From NCBI RefSeq assembly GCF_900142915.1, contig NZ_FRCM01000005.1, forward strand, positions 639,476 through 703,475: a DNA stretch of 64,000 nucleotides, in the 5' to 3' direction. Below, in pieces: positions 35,455 through 43,853 of the stretch. The notes beneath the pieces are model-generated. The model saw only the letters and a program-made list of their open reading frames with translations, did no database searches and was not told where the DNA came from. This DNA is from Mucilaginibacter sp. OK098. Lineage in GTDB: Bacteria; Bacteroidota; Bacteroidia; Sphingobacteriales; Sphingobacteriaceae. Numbering within the stretch: the first letter of the stretch is position 1; every line of letters starts with the position of its first letter. A program made the translations under genes and the position numbers.

Positions 35455-35604
35455 GGCCGCTAATCAATAATTTTAATGCTGCGTTCGTCATTTGCGTTTC
35501 CTTTAAAATGTAAATGGCTGGCTCGCTTTTGCATCGCCAATCCGTTTATCAGCAAAACTACCTGTAGCTGCTTCCGTTAAAAATGACTGCTATGCTTGCA
35601 AAAA

Positions 35605-35618
35605 GTGACGGGCATCAC
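35605..35618. promoter_or_regulatory. FNR-like operator GTGACGGGCATCAC (sensor kinase operon)
   Basis: A near-perfect 14-bp dyad centred 73 bp before the kinase ATG at 35685. A possible -7 element (TAATCTTTG, about 35665-35673) would put the site near -61 to -65, as for class I CRP/FNR activation. It suggests autoregulation of the kinase-regulator operon. Confidence 0.65.
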
Positions 35619-35684
35619 TTTTTTACTTGAAACTAATCACCTATTATTCCGTTTGCTATATTAATCTTTGCAACTACATATCTT

Positions 35685-36893
35685 TTGCCATACCAATACC
35701 CTCCAATGGAAAATGCCGCACTTTTAATTGCTATTATTCAAAATGCCATAGATGGGATTATTACCATTGATGAGCGCGGGCTTGTTGAGCTTATTAATCC
35801 ATCTGCCTGTAAATTATTTGGTTACCAGCCTGATGAAGTTATCGGCAAAAATATATCCATCCTGATGCCGTCGCCGGATAAGGACCAGCACGATGAATAC
35901 CTGGCGCGTTACCAGCGCACGGGGCAAGCGCGTATGATAGGCATAGGTCGCGAGGTACAAGGCTGCCGTAAAGACGGGACCATTTTCCCGTTTCGTTTAG
36001 GATTGAGCGAAGTACAATATTCAGGGCGAAAGATCTATACCGGCTTTATTCATGACCTCAGCAAGGAAAAAGAGGCCGAGGACTTGCTTAAAGATTATGC
36101 CCTTCACCTGGAAGAACTGGTGGAAGAGCGTACTCATTCCCTGAACGATACCGTACAGGCGTTGCAACTGGCTAAAGAAGAGATTGGTGTATCGCTTGAA
36201 AAAGAAAAAGAGCTGAACCTGCTTAAAAGCCGGTTTGTTTCTATAGCCTCGCACGAGTTTCGTACGCCATTAACCTCGATACAATTATCAGCTTCTTTAA
36301 TAGAAAAGTATGCGGAGTCATTTCATACTGTAAACATCGCGAAGCATGTGGCTAAAATAAAAAGTGCAGTATTTAATCTTACCGCTATCCTAAACGATTT
36401 TCTTTCTATTGAGAAGATCGAAGCCGGGAAAGAAGAGGCTGTTTACAGCGTTTTCAACCTCGTGAAGCTTTCGGAGGAAATAACCCAGGAAATGCAGGTA
36501 ATAGCCAAACAAAACCAGAATATTGTTTACCATCATACAGGGTCACAAAACTCCGTCAAACTCGACAAAAACCTGCTAAAAAACTGTATCAGTAATTTAA
36601 TTACCAACGCGATCAAGTATTCCGGAGAAAATACACTGATAGCCTTTAATACGGAGATTAATGCAAATAGCAGCATAATAACCGTAAAAGATAACGGCAT
36701 AGGCATTCCGGAGGCTGATCAGAAACATTTATTTGAAGCATTTTTCCGCGCACATAACACCGGGACAATTCCCGGAACAGGGCTTGGGCTCAATATAGTT
36801 GCCCGTTATACTGAGCTGATGAATGGGACGATAGATTTTAAAAGCACGGTTAACAAAGGCACATTATTCACCATTACATTTCCAGGAACATGA
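35685..36893 (+). CDS. FixL-like heme-PAS oxygen-sensing histidine kinase
   Basis: The protein is soluble (no membrane helix). Residues 10-125 form a PAS domain very close to the FixL heme domain: DQHDEYLARY places His69 at the proximal heme position, Arg75 six residues later, and IGIGRE places Arg89 twenty residues after the His, the spacing of His200/Arg206/Arg220 in Bradyrhizobium FixL. A coiled coil (HLEELVEERTHSL) follows, then HisKA with ASHEFRTPLTSIQ and an ATPase domain with NLITNAIKYS, DNGIGIP and GTGLGLNI. It should autophosphorylate when O2 leaves the heme. Its stop overlaps the regulator start (ATGA). Confidence 0.85.
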   Translation: MPYQYPPMENAALLIAIIQNAIDGIITIDERGLVELINPSACKLFGYQPDEVIGKNISILMPSPDKDQHDEYLARYQRTGQARMIGIGREVQGCRKDGTIFPFRLGLSEVQYSGRKIYTGFIHDLSKEKEAEDLLKDYALHLEELVEERTHSLNDTVQALQLAKEEIGVSLEKEKELNLLKSRFVSIASHEFRTPLTSIQLSASLIEKYAESFHTVNIAKHVAKIKSAVFNLTAILNDFLSIEKIEAGKEEAVYSVFNLVKLSEEITQEMQVIAKQNQNIVYHHTGSQNSVKLDKNLLKNCISNLITNAIKYSGENTLIAFNTEINANSSIITVKDNGIGIPEADQKHLFEAFFRAHNTGTIPGTGLGLNIVARYTELMNGTIDFKSTVNKGTLFTITFPGT

Positions 36894-37942
36894 GTAAAAA
36901 AGTACTGATCATTGAAGATAATAATGATATCCGGGATAACATTATTGAAATATTGGAATTGGCAAACTACGAAGTACAAGGCGCCAAAAACGGAAAAGAA
37001 GGAGTTGAATTTGCGACGAAGAATATTCCCGATATTATTTTGTGCGATATAATGATGCCCGAAATGGATGGCTATGGTGTGCTGTATATGCTGAACAAAA
37101 AGCCGGAAACCAGCGCAATTCCCTTCATCTTTTTAACTGCAAAGGCAGAACGCGTGGATCTGCGAAAAGGAATGGAAATGGGTGCCGACGATTACCTAAC
37201 CAAGCCTTTTGATGACATGGAGCTTTTAAATGCCATTGAAAGCAGGTTAAAGAAAAAAGAGAACGATGTGGCATTTTACAGCAAGTCCCTCGACAAATTG
37301 AATACCCTGGTATCAAAAAACGACGGACTGGCTGAACTACGAAAAATAATACAGGAACGCCGGACCAGGCAATTTAAAAAGAACCAGGTGATCTATTACG
37401 ACGGCGATACCGGCAACGGCCTTTACCTCGTTATAAGCGGAAGGGTAAAAACTATTAAGCTATCAGAAGATGGCCGGGAATTAATGACCGGCATGTATGC
37501 AGCTGATGATTATTTGGGAGTGAACGTTATACTTGCTAATAACCCTTATTCGGATACCGCTACAGCTTTAGAAGACAGCGTGTTATGCCTGATCCCAAAA
37601 GATCAGATAGAACAGCTTTTAAATCTTTATCCTGTAGTAGCTAAAGAGTTTATTAAACTTTTATCAAACAATATCCGCGACAAGGAAGATCAATTATTAC
37701 AATTGGCCTATCAGTCTGTCCGGAAAAAAATGGCGATAGCATTGCTGCGCCTGCACACGCAACAAAACGACAAGGACCTTCATATCCGGATCAGCCGGGA
37801 AGATCTCGCAGCCATGGCCGGCATGGCTACAGAAACGGTGAGCCGTACTTTATCTGATTTTAAGGAAGAGGGATTAATAGATAAAAAAGGGGGTACAATA
37901 ACCTTGCTGAATATTGTAAACCTGGGCAAAATGAAAAATTAA
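36890..37942 (+). CDS. Response regulator fused to a CRP/FNR-type transcription factor
   Basis: Residues 1-125 are a receiver domain (Asp53 in LCDIMMPEMDGYG, Thr in FLTAKAE, Lys in YLTKPFDD). A linker leads to a cyclic-nucleotide-binding-like domain (about 155-265: YYDGDTGNGLYLVISGRVK) and a winged helix (about 280-345). The recognition helix contains TETVSR, the E-x-x-S-R pattern of FNR that reads TTGAT-type half-sites. No Fe-S cysteines are present, so oxygen input must come from the kinase. FixJ and FixK functions thus seem combined in one polypeptide. It overlaps the kinase gene by 4 bp and precedes a PNPOx-like gene by 11 bp. Confidence 0.85.
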   Translation: MSKKVLIIEDNNDIRDNIIEILELANYEVQGAKNGKEGVEFATKNIPDIILCDIMMPEMDGYGVLYMLNKKPETSAIPFIFLTAKAERVDLRKGMEMGADDYLTKPFDDMELLNAIESRLKKKENDVAFYSKSLDKLNTLVSKNDGLAELRKIIQERRTRQFKKNQVIYYDGDTGNGLYLVISGRVKTIKLSEDGRELMTGMYAADDYLGVNVILANNPYSDTATALEDSVLCLIPKDQIEQLLNLYPVVAKEFIKLLSNNIRDKEDQLLQLAYQSVRKKMAIALLRLHTQQNDKDLHIRISREDLAAMAGMATETVSRTLSDFKEEGLIDKKGGTITLLNIVNLGKMKN

Positions 37943-37953
37943 CAGGCTAAAAT

Positions 37954-38406
37954 ATGTTAGGGGAATTAAACGAAAACCAGGTAGAAGAGTTGCTGAAAAG
38001 CCAGCTTATCGGCCGAATCGGCTGCCATTCAAACGACACCACTTATGTGGTGCCCGTGAATTATTTATATGATGGAACCTATATTTATGCCCATTCCGCC
38101 AAAGGGATGAAAATAGATATGATGCGGAATAACCCGCAGGTTTGTTTTGAAGTGGATGATATTAAAAGTATCGTCAACTGGCAGAGTGTGATCCTTTGGG
38201 GAAAGTTTGAAGAAATAACAGCGTTGCCCGAAAAAGAGAAAATTATGCAAAAGCTTATTGACAGGATGGTCCCATTTATGACACATGGTGACGACCACCC
38301 CTCACATGGAATTACCTCCAATGCAAGTGATGTGGGTAACGATGTAGAATTAATTCTCTATAAAATTATAATTACTAAGAAAACGGGACGCTTCGAAAAG
38401 CATTAA
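37954..38406 (+). CDS. Pyridoxamine 5'-phosphate oxidase-like flavin-binding protein
   Basis: The 150-residue protein has the split-barrel flavin fold: LLKSQLIGRIGCHSND, TYVVPVNYLYDGTYIYAHSAKGMKIDMMR and VNWQSVILWGKFEEI, as in FMN-binding proteins of the NimA/PNPOx-like group. It is third in the oxygen-sensor operon. Members bind FMN, F420 or heme and often act in reduction or detoxification; the specific reaction is unknown. Confidence 0.8.
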   Translation: MLGELNENQVEELLKSQLIGRIGCHSNDTTYVVPVNYLYDGTYIYAHSAKGMKIDMMRNNPQVCFEVDDIKSIVNWQSVILWGKFEEITALPEKEKIMQKLIDRMVPFMTHGDDHPSHGITSNASDVGNDVELILYKIIITKKTGRFEKH

Positions 38407-38454
38407 CAAGTGAAGAGAGGGCGTACCCTTTTAGTTTTCAAGATCGATGGACTG

Positions 38455-38913
38455 TTAAAAGTATGCCGGCACTGCAGCCGTAACGACAACATTATTAGTT
38501 AATACTTTTATTCCAGCCACGTTACCTGCCGATTTCATCGCTGCATCTTTTTGAAAATCCCGGTGTACTTCCCCCGATAGCGTAACATGACCATCTTCCA
38601 CCATTACTTTTATCTGATCAGCCGGAACGAAGAAATTTAGTTTTAACGCCTTCAACACTTTAAGGGCAAGATTCGCATCGCTTTTATCAGTCGCGTTCCC
38701 AAAATTCACTTCAATTGCTTCCACCAATGCCTTTACGCCGGTTACATTTTTCGCTGCATCTTCGGCCTTCCATTTCCTGGCGTAGCTGTTAACTGTGCCG
38801 GTAAGCGTTACAATGCCACCCTTTGCCGAAACTCCAATAGCCGCGGCGTTTAATAAGGACTTGAACCCTATTGCATGCTCCACTTCTGTTTGTAATTGCT
38901 GATCATTTTTCAT
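38455..38913 (-). CDS. BON-domain protein
   Basis: An in-frame ATG at 38940 would overlap the upstream Usp gene; the ATG at 38913 (MKNDQQLQTEVEHAIGF) is the usual start for this family and is preferred. Two BON domains follow: GVSAKGGIVTLTGTVNSYARKWKAE and IKVMVEDGHVTLSGEVHRDFQKD, each with the conserved Gly after a short beta turn. No signal peptide, so cytosolic. BON proteins bind phospholipid or other ligands and often accompany stress proteins. It is co-transcribed with the Usp gene upstream. Confidence 0.8.
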   Translation of the reverse strand: MKNDQQLQTEVEHAIGFKSLLNAAAIGVSAKGGIVTLTGTVNSYARKWKAEDAAKNVTGVKALVEAIEVNFGNATDKSDANLALKVLKALKLNFFVPADQIKVMVEDGHVTLSGEVHRDFQKDAAMKSAGNVAGIKVLTNNVVVTAAVPAYF

Positions 38914-38917
38914 TTTT

Positions 38918-39778
38918 TCAATATTTTTGCGGGAAAACAAGTAAGGGAACAGGAATGTGCCCGGCCATTTTCTGTGTCTGGCTTCCCCTAAAAAGACTGT
39001 CTATAAAATTATGTGTACGGTGCACCATAGCCAGGATATCGATGTCCCCATGCTCACATAACCAATCCAAACCAGTTCCTGTATTGCCGCTTTTTACAAC
39101 GCGGTAATAAATATGAGGATAGTCTGCTTTGTTAGACAGGTCTGTAACAAACGCCTTAATCCATTTCTGAAAATCCGGGGTTTGCGCCTTTTCGTTGTGA
39201 ATATGGGTAAGCAATATTTCAGCGTTTAGCGGGCGCGCCAATGCTATTAAACGGTAGATGCATTTCAAATCCTCTTCAGGATTAGTAAAATCTGTAGCAA
39301 ACGCTATTTTTTTTACTTGTTTTATTGGCGCTGCAGGGGGAACAAGTAGTAAGGGACTTGCAACAACATCAATCATCTGGCGGCTGTGGTTACCCAGCAA
39401 TAAAGTGGATAGGCCGCTGCTTCCGTGGGTCCCGATGATAACCAGGTCAATCTCCTGGCTGTCTACCATGTGGTTTACAATATCTATAACCCTGCCTGAT
39501 CCATTGAGATAACTGATGGATGGTTTGTAACCATCTCCCTGGGGAGCGCTTTCCAGGTGTAATTTAATGCGTTTAAGTTCAGCATTACTGTCCTGTAACA
39601 GGATATCCGATTCCTCCATTGGCCATGCAATCATTCCGGATTGCGGCATCTCTGCAGGAATGATGACTGCGTTACAAAGAATTACGCGCGCTTTTACCTG
39701 TTTTGCCAGGTTGTACCCGTATGCAGCGGCATGCATAGCGTTAGCCGAAAAATCGGTCGGGAAAAGAAATTTTTTCAT
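38918..39778 (-). CDS. Universal stress protein, tandem two-domain
   Basis: The first Usp domain starts MKKFLFPTDFSANAMHAAAYGYNLA and contains the nucleotide-binding pattern GTHGSSGLSTLLLGNHSRQMI; the second starts KKIAFATDFTNPEEDLKCIYRL and ends GSQTQKMAGHIPVPLLVFP. This is the best preserved of the three Usp proteins and probably binds ATP in the first domain. An FNR-like operator lies 58 bp before the ATG. The BON gene follows in the same transcript. Confidence 0.85.
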   Translation of the reverse strand: MKKFLFPTDFSANAMHAAAYGYNLAKQVKARVILCNAVIIPAEMPQSGMIAWPMEESDILLQDSNAELKRIKLHLESAPQGDGYKPSISYLNGSGRVIDIVNHMVDSQEIDLVIIGTHGSSGLSTLLLGNHSRQMIDVVASPLLLVPPAAPIKQVKKIAFATDFTNPEEDLKCIYRLIALARPLNAEILLTHIHNEKAQTPDFQKWIKAFVTDLSNKADYPHIYYRVVKSGNTGTGLDWLCEHGDIDILAMVHRTHNFIDSLFRGSQTQKMAGHIPVPLLVFPQKY

Positions 39779-39829
39779 TTGTATTGATTTAACCTGATGT
39801 AAAGGTGAGTATTTAGCAGCAGCTTAATA

Positions 39830-39843
39830 ATGATGCAAATCAT
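39830..39843. promoter_or_regulatory. FNR-like operator ATGATGCAAATCAT (Usp-BON operon)
   Basis: The half-sites ATGAT and ATCAT are perfect; the centre lies 58 bp before the Usp ATG at 39778. Confidence 0.7.
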
Positions 39844-39967
39844 ATTATAAGATGATTTGCAGATTGTTTTATCAAAATATTGAAGAATAAAAAGCATCAA
39901 ATGCTGCTGATAAGCCTTGTTTATAAGACCTATCAGCAGCTATTCAATTATTAAGTTTTGCTATTGA

Positions 39968-41332
39968 TTAAAACCCGATGGATGCTTCCAGCATCACGCC
40001 ATGAAATTTACCTCCGTTGAGAATATTAGTGTTCGGATAATTCAGGTATTCCTGGTTTACATATTCTGCTTTCATCATGATGTTTTTTGTCAGAAACCAA
40101 CCCAGTGAACCTGCTTCACGATTAATTTTCACATCGCCAATACCTGCAAGGTCAGCTGTTACTGTATTGTAGCGGAAGCCTACCCAAAAGTTTTCCTTAT
40201 TTTCAGGAAACCTGTAAACCACGTCGCCAGCATATTGGGTAGCCCAGCGGTTGCCGGTTTCTGTAATCCCACGGCCGGTTGCGTTTTCAGCGGTACCGAA
40301 GAACTCCAGTCCTTTATATTTCAAAAACAGGTTCCCCATATAAGTATGTACCTCTTCGCTAAAACCAGGATTTAGCCTGCCAGAAAATGCGCTGTAGTCA
40401 ACCGCGTTACTTAGCGTTGTGGCATTTGCTACCGCCTGGTTCTCCATTATATTAAAGTAATGTGAACCGGTGCGGTCACCGCCAAAAAGGGTATTACTAT
40501 TACAACTGTTAACGGTATAAAATGATCCGGAGATCCTAATCCTGAAATCTTTATTAAGCTGCTTATCGAAACCCAACTTACCAAGAAAGGCGGCATCATA
40601 CCTGTTGGGCTGCCCGGTTTTTGCGTCAATCTTTGAGCCTGCAATAACAGTTTCATTGAGCTCTCCGTCAGTTATTCCCGCCATGGCGAATACACCAGAC
40701 TTGTCGTGATAGTAAAATTGGGCGCCAAGCTCGGTAGAGAATTCGTCCATGATATAGTTTTCTACAAATGGATTGAAAATGGTGTTGCCGCCGTCACTTC
40801 TCCTATAGTGCTGATCGCCATAATCCACATCGTTCTGGCCAATTCTTACAGTAACACTTTTCATTATCTGGTCGATAAAATCACTGTGGAGGAAAAGTAA
40901 TTTATCAAATTGGATATAGCCTCCTTTTACCCAGGTATCCTCGTGGTGGCGCGATGCCAGGTATTGGGTTAGGTTCATCCGAATTCCGTCGGCCAGCTGT
41001 ACATCAACATTCAGATTAGCCATTGGTAACTGGAAAGCGTGAGTTAGCGGGATAAGGCTGTTTACATTGCCTGTAAAACCTGGTTTTGTTAGTGGCATGG
41101 CAGTATTTGATTGCCCCAGCGCCTGGAAGGTAAGCTCAAAATTACCACCAATTTTCACTTTCAGGCCGGTAAACTTAACCGTATCCAGTTTTGATGTCTC
41201 AAAAACATTGATGCCCTGCTGGCTGTTCGGACGAAAATATTGTATCGTTTCCTGCGCTTTAACAGCTGTCGTTATAAGGCTAAGTCCTGCAATAATAAGT
41301 AAGCCTATTATGGTAAATATTTTATTTTTCAT
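39968..41332 (-). CDS. Outer-membrane porin
   Basis: A signal peptide ends near Ala26 (TTAVKAQ). The rest alternates aromatic/hydrophobic and polar residues in strand-length blocks and ends in VMLEASIGF, with a C-terminal Phe. The wording VKIGGNFELTFQAL and LAGIGDVKINREAGSLGWF is typical of 16-18-stranded porins of the DcaP/OprP-like group. It lies 10 bp downstream of the YceI gene and is probably co-transcribed under the operator at 42069. It may admit small anions or organic acids; substrate unknown. Confidence 0.75.
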   Translation of the reverse strand: MKNKIFTIIGLLIIAGLSLITTAVKAQETIQYFRPNSQQGINVFETSKLDTVKFTGLKVKIGGNFELTFQALGQSNTAMPLTKPGFTGNVNSLIPLTHAFQLPMANLNVDVQLADGIRMNLTQYLASRHHEDTWVKGGYIQFDKLLFLHSDFIDQIMKSVTVRIGQNDVDYGDQHYRRSDGGNTIFNPFVENYIMDEFSTELGAQFYYHDKSGVFAMAGITDGELNETVIAGSKIDAKTGQPNRYDAAFLGKLGFDKQLNKDFRIRISGSFYTVNSCNSNTLFGGDRTGSHYFNIMENQAVANATTLSNAVDYSAFSGRLNPGFSEEVHTYMGNLFLKYKGLEFFGTAENATGRGITETGNRWATQYAGDVVYRFPENKENFWVGFRYNTVTADLAGIGDVKINREAGSLGWFLTKNIMMKAEYVNQEYLNYPNTNILNGGKFHGVMLEASIGF

Positions 41333-41342
41333 GATGTTGTAA

Positions 41343-41972
41343 TTAATTTGTTTTAGTTAAAAGCTGGTTATTTTTATATACCAGGTTGAATTGAATAGTA
41401 AGATCATTTTTTACTTTCATTGCACCCAGCATAAAGCTTGGCGGATCAATTTTGTAATCGGTCAATTGAATTTTTTGCGATCCGGTGCAGCTGATGGTAT
41501 TGTCTGCGTTAACAACCGCGCTTACATTTAATACAATGGTTTGGGTGTTTCCGGCTATTGTAAGGTCTCCGGTTGCTTTAATGGCGTATTTGTTTTTTTG
41601 AACCAGCGTAACCACTGCCGAACTCAGCTTATATGTCACTGTGGGAAATTTGTCCGCCTTAATGGTTTTATAAGTCCGGTTGTCCATTGATTCATGATCG
41701 CTTTTTAAACTCTTAACGTCTACAGCAAAGCTGAATGAGCGAAGTGACCGGAGCTGGTCGCCTTCAAATTTAAAATCGCCCTGGCTTTCAAGCCCTGTTG
41801 CAGTTTCTGTCCAGTCATGAACATTTGATGAGCCCAGCACTTTAATGGCTACATCCTTGCCTGGCAATAATTTATAAATGGCCTGAGCCCGCAGGAATTG
41901 CGGCATTACTAAAAAAATAATTACAGCCATTATAGTAGTGGTAGCTGCAATCTGCTTGTTTAAATCTTTCAT
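41343..41972 (-). CDS. YceI-family periplasmic lipid-binding protein
   Basis: A signal segment (residues 10-30) is followed by the YceI lipocalin-like barrel: IKVLGSSNVHDWTETATG, FSFAVDVKSLKSDHESMDN, TYKTIKADKFPTVTYKLS, and LTDYKIDPPSFMLGAMKVKNDLTIQFNL. YceI proteins bind long isoprenoids such as ubiquinone precursors or octaprenyl compounds in the periplasm. The gene leads an operon with the porin. A perfect FNR-like site lies about 100 bp upstream. Confidence 0.85.
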   Translation of the reverse strand: MKDLNKQIAATTTIMAVIIFLVMPQFLRAQAIYKLLPGKDVAIKVLGSSNVHDWTETATGLESQGDFKFEGDQLRSLRSFSFAVDVKSLKSDHESMDNRTYKTIKADKFPTVTYKLSSAVVTLVQKNKYAIKATGDLTIAGNTQTIVLNVSAVVNADNTISCTGSQKIQLTDYKIDPPSFMLGAMKVKNDLTIQFNLVYKNNQLLTKTN

Positions 41973-42068
41973 TTTTGTGGTTTTAGTGTATGCTCAAATG
42001 TGAGGTATATACACCGGGTAGAAAATGATGATGGTGAGGGTTATGGGTGATGCTTAACGGCATTTTAA

Positions 42069-42082
42069 ATGATGGGCATCAT
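42069..42082. promoter_or_regulatory. FNR-like operator ATGATGGGCATCAT (YceI-porin operon)
   Basis: Perfect ATGAT/ATCAT half-sites centred about 103 bp before the YceI ATG (41972), directly after the end of the preceding operon. Confidence 0.7.
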
Positions 42083-42364
42083 TTAAAACGGGGGTTGTAT
42101 TGGGTTTATTAATAGGTTAGGCGTGAGTTCGATATAAAGGCTGGTAGCATAGTATCTGATTATCAGATACTTGCATTTTGCTAAAAAGCAAACATGCTGA
42201 TAATGAGCGTGTTTCACAGCGTTCCGGGTGTTCCATGTGCAAAAATGGAACGCTTTGCCGGGCGTGGATACACTGTTAAAAAAAGTATTTTCAAGCATTT
42301 CCCGGTGGTTGGGCTTTACACATTTTAAGGCTTCATCGGCGGTTGTGTAAGTTGGATCGCTCAT
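42083..42364 (-). pseudogene. Doubtful 93-aa ORF, possible remnant of an acetyl-CoA hydrolase/transferase gene
   Basis: The ATG overlaps the stop of the upstream gene (ATGA at 42361-42364), as in coupled genes. The first 20 residues (SDPTYTTADEALKCVKPNH) look like the N-terminus of acetyl-CoA hydrolase/transferase proteins, but the similarity stops there and the rest has an unlikely composition. The DNA underneath is full of dyads: GTATCTGATTATCAGATAC (42152-42170, perfect) and GTTCCAT...ATGGAAC (about 42230-42250). It looks like a gene start fused to non-coding DNA. Treat the product as unlikely. Confidence 0.35.
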
Positions 42365-42798
42365 AGCTGACTTACAAACACATTACATTCTGTCTTCATT
42401 AAATCTTCTGCAAAAACGAACAACAACTTTTTAACCTCTTTAATAGCTTCAAACAGCGTTTTTATCTCTGTTTCCAATGCGGCGAATTGTTCAATCAGAT
42501 CCATGCCGATCTCCTTTTTTGTTTCGTTGATAAGAATTCCAAGCTGTTTTAAAAGTTCCGTAATTTTATTTTTCATGCGGGGTATGTTTGCATCATGCCG
42601 GGCCAATGCTTTGTTAAAACCCTCAATTTTATTGAGCTGTTCATTTTTAAGCGCCGGGACTAAATAATTATTGATCATCTTTCTTAAAAACCTGATCTCA
42701 TGCTCTGCAAAATGGAGATCAGATAACCAGTGTTTGCTTTCCAGGTAGAGCTCTTGTAATTCATCATCAAGCTGCGGGTCTTTTATTATTATTTTCAT
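42361..42798 (-). CDS. Coiled-coil protein, 145 aa, unknown function
   Basis: A fully helical, charged protein without signal peptide: LYLESKHWLSDLHFAEHEIRFLRKMI in the first third and LEQ/LETEIKTLFEAIKEVKKLL near the end. It is fourth in the operon that starts with the alcohol dehydrogenase gene, 29 bp after a YceI-like gene. No known domain is recognised. Being in the predicted oxygen regulon, it may be a small cytosolic helper or stress protein. Confidence 0.6.
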   Translation of the reverse strand: MKIIIKDPQLDDELQELYLESKHWLSDLHFAEHEIRFLRKMINNYLVPALKNEQLNKIEGFNKALARHDANIPRMKNKITELLKQLGILINETKKEIGMDLIEQFAALETEIKTLFEAIKEVKKLLFVFAEDLMKTECNVFVSQL

Positions 42799-42827
42799 GA
42801 TTACTGTTACTAATAGTGTAAATTGAT

Positions 42828-43439
42828 TTAATTGATAGTTTTTATATTTAAATGAAATTCGACGCTTAGTTTGTCTCTTGTTTTGATCATCCCGCCTAAC
42901 TTCCTGGGGGGTATGAGGTTAAAATCAGAAAAGTTGATATCCCGTGAACCTCCTAAATGAATGATTTTTTGGGCATCCTCCGTGATCTGGTAGCTCACCT
43001 CGAAACGCTTGCTGATGCCTGCAATTTCTATATTCACCATACCAGTTATAAATGCGGGTTGCGCATTTAGTCCAGGGAGCTCGCTTAATGAAAGGAAAGT
43101 GATATGAAGTTGCGGAAACTGTTTTTCCTTCAGTGTTTTCCTTAGGTCGGCAGTCATCATCGAGTTATGGCAATCAAAGCCCTTAACATTCAGGCTAATG
43201 GTTCCGGATAGCACAATTTCCTTTTCGCCTTTGCTTACCGTAAGCGTATCAATGTGATCATAGGCCGCAATCTGGCACGAAAATTTATTGATGTTGGTAG
43301 TTCCGTTAACACAAAGGTTGCTATTTTCACAAATCAGCCACTTTTTTGTTCCGGTTGGTTTATTAAAATTAACAGGCATAAAAAAGCTTGTGATTAAAAG
43401 AAATACCGGGCATCCCCATAAAAAAAATCTGTGGCGCAT
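42828..43439 (-). CDS. YceI-like exported protein
   Basis: A signal segment (MRHRFFLWGCPVFLLITSFF) precedes a YceI-type barrel: CVNGTTNINKFSCQIAAYDH, FDCHNSMMTADLRKTLKEKQFP and GSRDINFSDFNLIPPRKLGGMIKTRDKLSVEFHL. The last block matches the end of the other YceI protein at 41343, so these are paralogues. It lies 5 bp downstream of a four-helix membrane protein gene in the alcohol dehydrogenase operon. Probable periplasmic lipid or quinone carrier. Confidence 0.75.
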   Translation of the reverse strand: MRHRFFLWGCPVFLLITSFFMPVNFNKPTGTKKWLICENSNLCVNGTTNINKFSCQIAAYDHIDTLTVSKGEKEIVLSGTISLNVKGFDCHNSMMTADLRKTLKEKQFPQLHITFLSLSELPGLNAQPAFITGMVNIEIAGISKRFEVSYQITEDAQKIIHLGGSRDINFSDFNLIPPRKLGGMIKTRDKLSVEFHLNIKTIN

Positions 43440-43444
43440 CTTCT

Positions 43445-43852
43445 TCAGGGATTAACTTTTGCGAACACGATCCCTGCTACAACAGCTTGTAACAATCCAT
43501 ATACTAACCAGCTGAGCACCATTATTACGGTAATGTCCAACGCGCTGAACGAGATCCACATTACTGGTACCAGGGCAATAACCGAATACACTAAGCCGAA
43601 TTCTATCCCTCTCAGGAGTGGCAAACCTTTGAACATTCCTTTAAACCTGTCCCAAAACCAGGCAAGTGCGAAACTGAAGATAAAAGCATGCAGGTAAAAA
43701 AGCAGGTCCCTGCTGCCGTCTGAATTAAATAGCGGGTTATTATATTCGGTAAACAGCGATGGGAAGAACTTTACCGCTAAGTAAAGCCCCCCGTAACTGA
43801 GTACAAACAAAATACAGCCCGCTATTAATCCTGAAAAAAGGATCTTCTTCAT
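43445..43852 (-). CDS. Four-helix integral membrane protein, unknown function
   Basis: Four hydrophobic segments near residues 4-28, 50-66, 84-105 and 108-130 fill the 135 residues; the short loops contain WDRFKGMFKGLPLLRGIEFG. The gene begins 1 bp after the stop of the alcohol dehydrogenase gene and is 5 bp before the YceI-like gene, so it is clearly part of that operon. No family recognised. Confidence 0.65.
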   Translation of the reverse strand: MKKILFSGLIAGCILFVLSYGGLYLAVKFFPSLFTEYNNPLFNSDGSRDLLFYLHAFIFSFALAWFWDRFKGMFKGLPLLRGIEFGLVYSVIALVPVMWISFSALDITVIMVLSWLVYGLLQAVVAGIVFAKVNP

Positions 43853-43853
43853 C

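Noticed and set aside
42152..42170. Palindrome GTATCTGATTATCAGATAC as another FNR-like operator
   Set aside because: The TGAT and ATCA parts are separated by one base or overlap instead of the 4-bp spacer kept by the other sites.
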